NCBI RefSeq assembly: GCF_018860915.1
Contig: NZ_JAHKQD010000009.1
Location: 123,455 to 187,454, forward strand
Source: Colwellia sp. C2M11
GTDB lineage: Bacteria; Pseudomonadota; Gammaproteobacteria; Enterobacterales; Alteromonadaceae
Direction: 5' to 3'
Length of the DNA stretch: 64,000 nucleotides
Shown: positions 28,638-37,399 of the stretch, piece after piece
Numbering within the stretch: position 1 is the stretch's first letter
How the letters are laid out: every line of letters starts with the position of its first letter
Notes under the pieces: generated by a model
Database searches by the model: none
What the model was told of the DNA's origin: nothing
The model's input: the letters and a program-made list of their open reading frames with translations, nothing else
Position numbers and translations under genes: made by a program

Positions 28638-29204
28638 ATGCGTTTAGTCATTGGTATAAGCGGCTCAAGTGGTGTGATTTACGGCATTCGCTTATTAGAA
28701 ATGCTTAAAGAAATTGAGGGGGTAGAAACGCATTTAGTGATGAGCTCATATGCGCGACTTAATATTAGCATTGAAACAGAGCATTCGCTTAAATATGTTG
28801 AAGATTTAGCTGATGTTGTGCATAACAATAAGAATCAAGCTGCAAATATTTCTAGTGGTTCATTTAAAGTTGACGGTATGATCGTCGCACCATGTTCGAT
28901 GAAAACACTCTCAGCCATTGTTAATTCTTATGCGGATAGTTTAATAGTGCGCGCAGCGGATGTAACACTGAAAGAGCGACGGAAATTAGTGTTAATGCCT
29001 AGAGAAGTGCCTTTGCATACAGGTCACTGCAAGCTAATGTATGAAGCTTCTCAATTGGGCGCTATTATCGCTCCCCCTATGCCAGCGTTTTATAACAAAC
29101 CACAAACGGTAGATGATATTATTAACCATAGTGTGTCAAGGGTGCTTGATTTGTTTGATATCGACACAGGTACAACTAAGCGTTGGGCAGGGCAAAAGTC
29201 TTAA
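28638..29204 (+). CDS. ubiX: Flavin prenyltransferase UbiX
   Basis: 188 residues from ATG 28638, chosen by AGAGGT seven bases upstream and the family start MRLVIGISGSSGVIYGIRLL; earlier in-frame starts lack a ribosome-binding site. UbiX makes prenylated FMN, the cofactor of the UbiD decarboxylase in ubiquinone synthesis. The FMN-binding SGSSG motif, the APCSMKTLSAIVNSYADSL segment and the KERRKLVLMPREVPLH signature are present. Length matches the family. No ubiD gene is near. Confidence 0.95.
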   Translation: MRLVIGISGSSGVIYGIRLLEMLKEIEGVETHLVMSSYARLNISIETEHSLKYVEDLADVVHNNKNQAANISSGSFKVDGMIVAPCSMKTLSAIVNSYADSLIVRAADVTLKERRKLVLMPREVPLHTGHCKLMYEASQLGAIIAPPMPAFYNKPQTVDDIINHSVSRVLDLFDIDTGTTKRWAGQKS

Positions 29205-29260
29205 TACGGGATCTTTTACAGCATAACATATGGGATTCTGAGTCAAGCTCAGAATGACGA
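29204..29260. repeat. REP-like palindromic repeat, copy 2
   Basis: Contains GGGATTCTGAGTCAAGCTCA with an 8-bp ATTCTGAG/CTCAGAAT hairpin (29235-29242 and 29248-29255). It aligns with copy 1 at 7069-7128 including AGCATAAC upstream, and with the unit split by the IS50-like element at 49.7-50.7 kb. It lies in the gap between convergent genes. Confidence 0.7.
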
Positions 29261-29318
29261 AACTGCTCTGAAGGATAGGAGCTTCTTATCATGACGGAAG
29301 TTTCTCAGCGTGGCTATG

Positions 29319-32300
29319 TTAGTTTAGGCTAATGGGCTTTAGCTCGGTTAATGAAGGTCCATTATGTTTGGCTAGTAGCATTTCAACTCTCGCTAAAGGC
29401 AAAGGTTTATAAAAATAGTAGCCTTGAAATACATGACAACCTAACTCTATTAATGTTGATGCTTGTGATTCAGTTTCTACACCTTCTGCAACAACCGATA
29501 ATCCCATCACTGAAGCTAAGTGAATAATGGCAGAGCAAATCTCACGATCTTCATCAATATCGCTGCATTCCTGTACGAAAGAACGATCAATTTTCAGGGT
29601 GTCTATCGGTAATCGTTTAAGGTAATTTAATGACGAATACCCAGTACCAAAATCATCAATTGATATGGTAACACCAAGTTTTTTGATATCTGAAAGTACA
29701 CTGACACATTGCTCAATATCATGTATTAATACATGTTCAGTAATTTCAATATCTAACCATTTTCCCTGAATATTATTTTTCTTTAACTGTTGTTCAAGGT
29801 AGTGTAAGAAGTTTTCTGAAAGTATATGTCTCTCTGAAATATTAACCGATAAGGGAACAATATTAAGTCCTTCTGATAACCACTTACGCTGTTGTTCTAT
29901 TGCGGTTTTAAGAACAAACTCACCGAGTTCATTTATCAAATTACTTTCTTCAGCAATGGAAATAAAGTCAGAAGGAAGAATTTCACCTTTTTCAGGATGT
30001 TCCCATCGAATAAGGGCTTCTAAACCAATGATATTGTCGGCGTTGATACTAATTTTTGGCTGATAAACTAGGGTAAATTGATTTTTTTCAATACCTTGTT
30101 TAATTTCATGCTCATAGTTAAGAGTTTTAGCCGCTTCTTTACCCATACGTTTATCATAAACTTTATAAGTATCTCGGCCGTCATCTTTAGCTTTATACAT
30201 TGCAATATCAGCATTTTGAATTAAGTCATCTGCGTTGATTAGGCCTTTGGATGATATAGCAACACCAATACTAGTTTGAATTTCATAGCCTTTATTATTG
30301 ATTTCAATGGGTGTTCTCATTTTTTCCAATATTTGTTTAGCTTTGTTCCTAATAATATTGTCATCAAGTTTGCCTGTTACAATAAAGATAAATTCATCGC
30401 CACCCCAACGTGAAATAATGTCGTTGTCTCTAGAGACATCATTTAAACGACGAGCGACCTCACATAATAATTTATCACCAGCCTTATGGCCTAATGTGTC
30501 ATTAATTTTTTTAAATTTGTCTAAATCTAAAAAATATAAACCGACATCTAGGTTATTTTTTTGTGAAACTTTAATGGCAATGGAAAGCTCTTTCATCATA
30601 TGAGCGCGATTGGATAAGCCCGTTAACGGGTCTTTATAAGCTAAAAATTGTAACCGTGATTTAAGCTTTAAATCTTTAGCTATGTCGCGAATGTGCAGGG
30701 TATATTCTGTTTTATATTTATTACCTAATTTGGCGCTTGTTATGGTTATTTCTGCAGGAAAAACTTCATTAGTAGCGCGTTTAATTTCCATTGTGGTTCG
30801 TCGATTTAGTATTAAGCCTTCAGGAGTGGTGAAGGCATGTTCAATACTATCAACTACTCTTTGTTTATCTTTATCTAAAACAAAAAGATCGGCAAAACGC
30901 TCGCCTTTAACGTGTTTTTTTAATGCGCCTAGTGTGCGTTCAGCAGAAGGGTTAAATTCGATGATCAAGCCACGCCAATCAATAATGATAATACAATCCA
31001 TAGAAGAGTCTAAAATGGAGCTTTTACGCTTTTCACTCACTTTAAATTGTCCTATTGCTTCATCGCGACTTGTCATTTCACTGCTTACGCGCTGAATTAC
31101 TTGATTATACTTACTGGCTATTTGTCCTACTTCGGTGAAGGGTTCTTCTTTGACGGGGCTGGTAAAATCTCCTTTGCTCTGTTGGTGTTCCATATCAGTC
31201 AGCAGATCGATTAATTCTGTACTGGCTTTATGTTCAGTAATATTTAATCCTTTGCTTTCATCTGTTAACGAAACTCTTAAAGGAGAATAAAAGTTGATTA
31301 TTCGAATTAAGGCATAACTTAGCGTAAAGCTATATAAACCAATAACAACAATACCAATAGCTTGCGCAAGTAATTGTGCACCAATACTTAACTCAGTATC
31401 TCCAAACAAAGCGACGGCTAAAGTCCCCCAAATACCAGCGAAAAGATGAGCAGGAACAACCCCTAGAGCATCATCTATTTCTAATTTTTCAAACCATAAA
31501 TTGCCCTGGTACATAATAATGCTGCCAATAACGGCAATGAATGCAGCTTCAGCAGGTTCAACAATATGACATGCAGCGGTCACTGAAACTAACCCAGCAA
31601 TAATACCGTTTAAGGTAATACTAATATTAAGATATTTATCACGGTAATAACTAATAGCTGTTACCGTAAGTCCTCCCCATACTGCGGCAAGCATAGTATT
31701 TAATATGATTTTTGGCACACTCTCATCAAATGTTAATGTGCTACCGCCATTAAAGCCGAACCAACCAAACCAAATAAGAAAAACACCAAAAGCAGCCATG
31801 GGTATATTATTGCCAGAAGGGAATAAGTGACCTTTAGTAAAACGACCTGTACGTGGACCAATAACTAATATTGCGGCTAATGCCACCCAACCACCAACAG
31901 AATGAACGACTGTAGAGCCGGCAAAATCAATAAAGCCTAATGCCTCTAACCAGCCGGTATTTTTATCATTAAATGCGCTTGCCCATGCCCAATGACCAAT
32001 AATAGGGTAAATGATAGTACTCAAAATTACGGTAATGTAGGCATAACCAATAAATGTCATACGCTCTGCTACTGCACCAGAGGTTAAAGTTGCTGCTGTT
32101 CCGCAAAACATAAGTTGAAAAAGAAAAAATGCAATCTGAAAAGCAGTATGCTCGCTATTAAAAACAAAGCCGCTTAAACCAATAATACCCATGAATGAAT
32201 CACCAAACATGAAGCCAAAACCAATTAACCAAAATACAGAGGCGGATAAAATAAAATCAATAATGTTTTTTGCCGCGACATTGATATTATTTTTACTGCG

Positions 32301-32387
32301 GGTGCGACCACTCTCTAAGCAGAGAAAACCTGCTTGCATAGCAAAAACAAATAAGGCAGATATTATCAGCCATAGATTATCAATCAT
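29319..32387 (-). CDS. Ammonium transporter fused to PAS-GGDEF-EAL domains
   Basis: 1022 residues. Residues 1-370 form a complete Amt transporter with about eleven membrane helices and the twin His pair: His 162 (VVHSVGG) and His 314 (PAHLFAG). A HAMP-like linker (~385-450) and a PAS domain (~455-570) follow. The GGDEF domain has GGDEF at 662-666 and an intact inhibitory site RDND at 653-656. The EAL domain has EAL at 790-792 and DDFGTGYSS at 911-919, so both c-di-GMP synthesis and breakdown look possible. No PII (glnK) gene is adjacent. The natural reading is a sensor coupling ammonium passage to c-di-GMP level. AAGGGA precedes ATG 32387. Confidence 0.95.
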   Translation of the reverse strand: MIDNLWLIISALFVFAMQAGFLCLESGRTRSKNNINVAAKNIIDFILSASVFWLIGFGFMFGDSFMGIIGLSGFVFNSEHTAFQIAFFLFQLMFCGTAATLTSGAVAERMTFIGYAYITVILSTIIYPIIGHWAWASAFNDKNTGWLEALGFIDFAGSTVVHSVGGWVALAAILVIGPRTGRFTKGHLFPSGNNIPMAAFGVFLIWFGWFGFNGGSTLTFDESVPKIILNTMLAAVWGGLTVTAISYYRDKYLNISITLNGIIAGLVSVTAACHIVEPAEAAFIAVIGSIIMYQGNLWFEKLEIDDALGVVPAHLFAGIWGTLAVALFGDTELSIGAQLLAQAIGIVVIGLYSFTLSYALIRIINFYSPLRVSLTDESKGLNITEHKASTELIDLLTDMEHQQSKGDFTSPVKEEPFTEVGQIASKYNQVIQRVSSEMTSRDEAIGQFKVSEKRKSSILDSSMDCIIIIDWRGLIIEFNPSAERTLGALKKHVKGERFADLFVLDKDKQRVVDSIEHAFTTPEGLILNRRTTMEIKRATNEVFPAEITITSAKLGNKYKTEYTLHIRDIAKDLKLKSRLQFLAYKDPLTGLSNRAHMMKELSIAIKVSQKNNLDVGLYFLDLDKFKKINDTLGHKAGDKLLCEVARRLNDVSRDNDIISRWGGDEFIFIVTGKLDDNIIRNKAKQILEKMRTPIEINNKGYEIQTSIGVAISSKGLINADDLIQNADIAMYKAKDDGRDTYKVYDKRMGKEAAKTLNYEHEIKQGIEKNQFTLVYQPKISINADNIIGLEALIRWEHPEKGEILPSDFISIAEESNLINELGEFVLKTAIEQQRKWLSEGLNIVPLSVNISERHILSENFLHYLEQQLKKNNIQGKWLDIEITEHVLIHDIEQCVSVLSDIKKLGVTISIDDFGTGYSSLNYLKRLPIDTLKIDRSFVQECSDIDEDREICSAIIHLASVMGLSVVAEGVETESQASTLIELGCHVFQGYYFYKPLPLARVEMLLAKHNGPSLTELKPISLN

Positions 32388-33117
32388 AATATTCCCTTTG
32401 TAGTCAGTAACTTTTTATCATAGGGCACAGCGCTATGACTAAATAATTCGGGATGTGGCAATACTTTACGTCGAATCAAAGTATTTTATTTTCACTGTTC
32501 TGTTATGGTTAATTAGAACGTTTTGTATTGTGGATAAGGCTGACCAGAGCGTGAAAACCTGGTTACAGTCTACCTTTGCTTTCTCCTTATGACGCCCTAT
32601 CGCTTAGTCGTAATAGAAATTTTGTTGGAGTTAGTTGGTGAGCAAACAACATATAACCTTATATTTTATGAGTGCTCTCTATGCACTATTTATAGAAAAA
32701 GCAATAACAGTGCCATATTTATAAGAGAGATAAAAAACATAAAAGATATGCTTTAAAGCAACTACTTAATTCTGTTTTCTGCTCTTTATTTGAGTGGCAG
32801 CAGACAATTTCGTCTAATGCCAAACTTTTATTAATGAGTAACATTAGGCAAACTTTACAAGTTTAGTCGTAGAGTGTTTGTGCTCTAAAATTGAGCGTAA
32901 TGTATAGTTTTGGTGCACTAAGTTATGATTATCGAGGCTCAGATATTGTTGTGTAGTGACTTGATATGAAATAATTTTATAAGTAAATATTTTGAGTTGA
33001 TGCACGAATTTAAGCAAGCGATGCAGCTAAAGCACCAATTAATAGATAAAATTGTTTAGCTGTCGCTGTTAAGTGCGAAAGGGTTCTGTTTTTACCACGA
33101 ACCCTGTAGTCTATTTA
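32388..33117. other. 730-base intergenic region, no gene seen
   Basis: AT-rich gap upstream of the Amt-GGDEF-EAL gene and downstream of the VOC gene (both minus strand). It must contain the promoter of the transporter fusion. A weak 6-bp stem AGGGTT/AACCCT lies at 33080-33105, just after the VOC stop, without a U-tract. I found no convincing ORF, tRNA or known riboswitch. Confidence 0.5.
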
Positions 33118-33606
33118 TTATTCATAATCGGTAGCGTAAGTTTCTTCATATGAGTGTGAGTAAAGCTCAAATAAATTACCAAATGGGTCTTCGAGGTAAA
33201 CCATTTTAGCCTGTTTGCTATCATCTTCTGGGTGGTATCGCATAATGTCCATTCTCACTTTGCCACCAAATTTTACTGTACGCTCAATCACACTTTGAAA
33301 GTCATCACTTTGCAGACAAAAGTGAAAAATTCCCAGTCGAGTAAAATCAACTTCATGACGTTCCTGTCGGTCTTTCATTTCAAATAGCTCTACGCCAATG
33401 CCATCAGTTGTTACTAGATGAGCAATGTTAAAGCCTTTGAATCCCTCACCAAAAACAGCAATACACATTTTACCGATAGCCGTTTCACGCTCCTCAAGCA
33501 CTTTAGTATTATTCATTACAATTTTCAGCTCAAGTGCCTTTGTGTAGAACTCAACAGCCTTATCCATGTCGCCAACCATAATGCCTACGTGATTCATTTT
33601 CATCAT
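33118..33606 (-). CDS. VOC-family protein
   Basis: 162 residues. Two betaalphabeta modules are visible: MNHVGIMVGDMDKAVEFYTK at the start and MVYLEDPFGNLFELYSHS near the end, with the metal ligand positions His (NHVG), His (GIFHFCLQ) and Glu (LFELYS). It resembles dioxygenase/glyoxalase-type VOC enzymes rather than the smaller VOC protein at 8150. GGAG lies before tandem ATG codons at 33606 and 33603. It is divergent from the LysR gene at 33717 and probably under its control. Confidence 0.88.
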   Translation of the reverse strand: MMKMNHVGIMVGDMDKAVEFYTKALELKIVMNNTKVLEERETAIGKMCIAVFGEGFKGFNIAHLVTTDGIGVELFEMKDRQERHEVDFTRLGIFHFCLQSDDFQSVIERTVKFGGKVRMDIMRYHPEDDSKQAKMVYLEDPFGNLFELYSHSYEETYATDYE

Positions 33607-33671
33607 TTACTCCAAACGTTGTTGTTTATGCGTTACTTAATTTGATAGCGTTATTTTATGATAGGAGGTTT

Positions 33672-33718
33672 ATTATTTAAAATTATCAATTATAATCAAA
33701 ATGATAATTTTAAATAAT
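33672..33718. promoter_or_regulatory. 17-bp perfect inverted repeat, likely LysR site
   Basis: ATTATTTAAAATTATCA (33672-33688) is repeated as its exact reverse complement at 33702-33718, with 13 bases between. The core ATCA-N13-TGAT fits the symmetrical sites used by LysR proteins. It lies between the divergent VOC and lysR genes and its right arm overlaps the first ATG of lysR. Confidence 0.65.
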
Positions 33719-34628
33719 GGTGTTTAAGATGCTAAACCCAACTTGGTTGAAGACCTTTGTGACGCTTATTGATACTGGTCACTTTACTAAAACTGCTGAT
33801 AAGCTATTTATGACACAGCCCGGTGTTAGCCAACACATAAATAAGCTTGAAAAGGCTTGTGGTCAGGCTCTTATTCAGCGAGATAAAAAAAGCTTCGATC
33901 TGACCGAGCAAGGGTTATTGGTTTATCAATACGCTGAACAGCTAGTAAAAAATGAACACGAATTACTAGAGCAACTCGGTTTTGATAATCCCTTTGTTGG
34001 CCATTGTCGATTAGCTTGCTCAGGTGCGCTAGCTTTGATGCTTTATCCCAAATTATTGGAGATACAAGTAGCACATTCACAGCTGATTGTTCAGTTAAAA
34101 GCTGCTCCTAACCATCAAATATTACATGAAATACAAAATGGAATAACTGATCTAGGTATTGTCACCGATGTGCCAAATAGTAGTTTATTCGATATACAAG
34201 AAATAGGTCGTGAACAGCTGTGTTTAGTGTTGCCTGCTAATGTTGAAATTGAAGATGATAGTGGTGACTTGTTAACCAAGCTTGGCCTTATTAATCACCC
34301 CGATGCCAAACATTATTTATCTTTGTATTTTGAACAAAGTCACGAATCAGATTTTAGTCACTTGAGTATTGAGCAGCTCCCTGTGACCGGTTATGTTAAT
34401 CAAATTAGCCAAATATTAGAGCCTGTAGCGAAAGGGTTAGGTTTTACCGTATTGCCTAAAAGCGCCGTTGATATGTTCCAAGAGCCTCAGCGTTTAAAGG
34501 TATTTCAGCCTCAAAAACCCGTAATAGAAACCCTATACAGGGTAAAAAAGAGAAATAGAGTGTTACCCGCCCGTTTTGAAACCATGATATCAACACTACA
34601 AGGGCACTTTGATAACTTGTCTTGTTGA
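33717..34628 (+). CDS. LysR-family transcriptional regulator
   Basis: 303 residues. The N-terminal winged helix-turn-helix (FTKTADKLFMTQPGVSQHIN, KLEKACGQALIQRDKKSFDLT) and a C-terminal substrate-binding domain are clear. ATG 33717 overlaps the inverted repeat; MLNPTWLKTF from ATG 33729 is a more typical LysR start and may be the real one. It is divergent from the VOC gene, its probable target. The inducer is unknown. Confidence 0.9.
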   Translation: MVFKMLNPTWLKTFVTLIDTGHFTKTADKLFMTQPGVSQHINKLEKACGQALIQRDKKSFDLTEQGLLVYQYAEQLVKNEHELLEQLGFDNPFVGHCRLACSGALALMLYPKLLEIQVAHSQLIVQLKAAPNHQILHEIQNGITDLGIVTDVPNSSLFDIQEIGREQLCLVLPANVEIEDDSGDLLTKLGLINHPDAKHYLSLYFEQSHESDFSHLSIEQLPVTGYVNQISQILEPVAKGLGFTVLPKSAVDMFQEPQRLKVFQPQKPVIETLYRVKKRNRVLPARFETMISTLQGHFDNLSC

Positions 34629-34856
34629 ATATTTAGATTTTTAACTAGCTAAACAATAAGATATTAATATAGCTTTATTAAAAACCATGACATTAATATT
34701 ACGAAGAGGCAGCTATATTAAATGGCTAGTTATATCGGGTGTTGTAGTAAATAACCGATAAATACAGGAAAATTGTCTTTTTTCCTTGTTAGTCGTTATT
34801 ATATTTTATTCAAGCTCTGACACTTAAATTAATAGCGAAGTATAGGGATAAACTTT

Positions 34857-35732
34857 ATGTATGTTAATAAAGCTATTACAGTACAAAGAACCTTTAGGTT
34901 TCCTCAAGTAACTACTGCATTTAAAGTGATTTTTTTCTTATTCTTATGTGTGGCTTTATCGTTAGCTTTTTTAGTGTATAAAAGCGACAATATTGAAGAA
35001 GAGCAAACTTTAGCTATTATTTCTAAGCCGAAAATCAATGATATTTACTTCTTAGACTTTAGGTTGTTAAGTGACAAATTGCGACCTAATGAAAAATATA
35101 GAATTGCCAAGGTAGTCGATATTGCTGGTGATATAATCACCTTGCTTTATGGTCGTTTTTTCTATCAATATCAGAATGCAGCAGTTAATAGTATTCAATA
35201 TGGGCAATTAAGATATAAAGATTATTTTGAGTCTAAAAGATATGATATCCCGCTTAGTACAATTAAAACTATGTATAGTAATCAAGCTATTTATTTAGCC
35301 AAAAGACCGATAAGAAATAGGTTGTTTGGTAACTTCGTCAGCCCAGATAAGCCAAAAGAAACAAATAATTATTTAATTTATGGCAAAGAAGAAAATAGTA
35401 AAGGTGAAGCCTTCTTAATAGAACAGTTTAGCGAAACTAATTTAAAAACTGCTTTTGAGTTTTTTCAGGATTCATCTAAGTTGGGGTATGCGAAAGGGCA
35501 GGTTAACCTTGCAGAAATGTATATCAATGGACAGCATGTTGAAAAGGACTTTAATCAAGCCCTTTATTGGCTCAAGCAAGCATCGTTACAAAGTTATAAA
35601 CCTGCAATTTTAAAATATGGAATAATTTGCAAGCAGATTGAGTCATGTAACATTGTTGACTTTTATCAAGAATTAACGGCTTCTGGTGTTAATATCAAGG
35701 TAAGAAAACTAGACTTTAAACTTAGTCAATAA
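34857..35732 (+). CDS. Membrane-anchored Sel1-repeat protein
   Basis: 291 residues. One hydrophobic segment at about 23-42 anchors it in the inner membrane, with most of the chain outside. The C-terminal third has Sel1-like helical repeats: AFEFFQDSSKLGYAKGQVNL, AEMYINGQHVEKDFNQALYW, LKQASLQSYKPA. Such repeats bind proteins. The region at 60-180 has no recognised fold. AGGGAT lies nine bases upstream of ATG 34857. No functional partner is apparent. Confidence 0.75.
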   Translation: MYVNKAITVQRTFRFPQVTTAFKVIFFLFLCVALSLAFLVYKSDNIEEEQTLAIISKPKINDIYFLDFRLLSDKLRPNEKYRIAKVVDIAGDIITLLYGRFFYQYQNAAVNSIQYGQLRYKDYFESKRYDIPLSTIKTMYSNQAIYLAKRPIRNRLFGNFVSPDKPKETNNYLIYGKEENSKGEAFLIEQFSETNLKTAFEFFQDSSKLGYAKGQVNLAEMYINGQHVEKDFNQALYWLKQASLQSYKPAILKYGIICKQIESCNIVDFYQELTASGVNIKVRKLDFKLSQ

Positions 35733-35800
35733 AGTCTAAATTGTCATTTTAAAAGTCATACAATACGTGGTTTTTGTCTTTATCGCTTGCTACTTTATAT

Positions 35801-36823
35801 TTAATGTAAATGCTGTGACTTGTATTCACTTACATAGCGTTGTAATTGTTGTAAATAATCCTCTTTGGTAGCGTCATCTATCCAAGCTACTTTAAATGCG
35901 TTACTTACGAGTGTAATTATTTGCTCTTGAGAGAATTTTCCTTCTTTTTGAAGTTCAATCAGGTTCTCATTTAAATAAGCTCTAAAATAGGCTGGATCAT
36001 CTGAATTAATGGTGACTAACATCTCTTTGGCCAGCATTTGATGTATTTCATCAGAAGTGAGTGATTGCACTACAAATTGGTTCGATACTGGACACACGGT
36101 TAGTCCTAAGTCTTTTTCTTTAATGAGATCACATAATTCATTGCTTTCTAAAGAGTTAATTCCATGATCAATACGGTCAACCTGTACTTCATTAATACAT
36201 TGCTTAATATGTACTAATGTATTTTTTTGATTAACATCGCAGTGCATAGTGAGCTTTAAACCCCATTTTTTTGCTTCAGAAAATACTTCATAAAATTTAC
36301 TTGGTGGGTTATTTCTTTCATCAGAATCTAAACCGACACCAACTAACCAATCTAGATGTGGTTTTGCTAATACTAAATGCTGCATAGCGGATTCAGCACT
36401 CATATCGCGTAAAAAGCACATAATTAACTGACTTTTAATGCCTAAGTTTTTCTCAGCATCAACTTGCGCTTTGTGGATACCGGTAATAATTGTCTCAAAG
36501 CTTATCCCTCTCACGGTATGTGCTTGTGGATCGAAGAATATCTCAACATATAAGATTTCTTGGCTTCTCGCTTTACTTAAATATTGATATGTTAATTGAT
36601 AGAAGTCACTTTCTTCTATCAAGACATTCATGCCAGCATAATAAATAGTTAAGAAAGAAGGGAGGTCATTAAAATCGTAAGCAGAAATTAAGGCTTCAGG
36701 TGTTTCATAACTTAATTCAACTTTGTTCTTCTTCGCTAAAGCAAAGCTCAATTCTGGTTCGAGCGTACCCTCAATATGCACATGTAATTCTGCTTTTGGC
36801 ATGTTTTCAATAAAACGTTGCAT
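35801..36823 (-). CDS. Adenosine/adenine deaminase-like amidohydrolase, altered HxGE motif
   Basis: 340 residues of the adenosine deaminase superfamily. Metal ligands are present: HVH at 14-16 (HVHIEGTLEP), His 194, and the Asp pair in NSDDP near 275; the catalytic His is at 220 (RIDHG). It resembles bacterial Add/adenine-deaminase proteins (FYAGM-like, LDSDERNNPP). However, the HAGE motif that carries the catalytic Glu reads HCDV (194-197), so the Glu is a Val. The substrate may differ from adenosine, or the next Asp may substitute. It starts at ATG 36823. It is transcribed alone, converging on the Sel1 gene. Confidence 0.8.
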   Translation of the reverse strand: MQRFIENMPKAELHVHIEGTLEPELSFALAKKNKVELSYETPEALISAYDFNDLPSFLTIYYAGMNVLIEESDFYQLTYQYLSKARSQEILYVEIFFDPQAHTVRGISFETIITGIHKAQVDAEKNLGIKSQLIMCFLRDMSAESAMQHLVLAKPHLDWLVGVGLDSDERNNPPSKFYEVFSEAKKWGLKLTMHCDVNQKNTLVHIKQCINEVQVDRIDHGINSLESNELCDLIKEKDLGLTVCPVSNQFVVQSLTSDEIHQMLAKEMLVTINSDDPAYFRAYLNENLIELQKEGKFSQEQIITLVSNAFKVAWIDDATKEDYLQQLQRYVSEYKSQHLH

Positions 36824-37303
36824 GTAATCATTACTCTCTATTCATTTAATTAGTAATGAATAAGCAAACATGATACCAACAGCGCAGCGCTTTAGTTACT
36901 AGTATAGCTAGTTTATATTGGTGATTAGTGTGAGAATAAATGCACTAAAAAAGAGTACACGCACTGTGTTAGTGCGATATTTAGGACTAATGTTTAACAG
37001 AAATATTTGTCGCTATAACCATAGACTGATGTAACCATACAGTGACAAATAAATTCAATTAAAACGCACGACAAGTTAATCATGTAATAAAATTAAATGA
37101 TTAAGGGGGAGCTTCAAGTGATTAAATTTATACTTTGGTTTCTAGCCAAAAGCTGACGTTAGCTTTTGTTAAACCATGATCATGTTTAGAGTAATATTAA
37201 CAGGGATTCTCTGCTCGCTTGTGAGACTGGTTTAAGGCCATTTGAAAATGCTCCTTAGTTAGTGTAATTGGTATTATTGGTTAAACCTAAAATTTTCACA
37301 TAA
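36824..37303. other. Intergenic gap, no gene seen
   Basis: About 480 AT-rich bases between the deaminase gene start and the terminator of the M16 peptidase gene (both minus strand). It should hold the deaminase promoter; I found no ORF or structured element. Confidence 0.5.
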
Positions 37304-37336
37304 AAAATGCCAGTCAAGTTCATTGACTGGCATTTT
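37304..37336. terminator. Rho-independent terminator after the M16 peptidase gene
   Basis: A perfect 14-bp stem AAAATGCCAGTCAA/TTGACTGGCATTTT (37304-37317 and 37323-37336) with a five-base loop. T-runs on both strands make it work in either direction; it lies 64 bases past the stop of the minus-strand peptidase. Confidence 0.93.
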
Positions 37337-37399
37337 AGTACTATGATAAATATTATTTACAACAATGGTAAGTACTTATATCAATAATAATCATAAACT

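Noticed and set aside
32638-32724. A 28-codon ORF starting at GTG with GGAG upstream
   Set aside because: Too short and without recognisable features; the site-plus-start combination is expected by chance in 730 AT-rich bases.
33080-33105. A terminator after the VOC gene at 33118
   Set aside because: The stem is only 6 bp with a 14-base loop and there is no U-tract on the minus strand.
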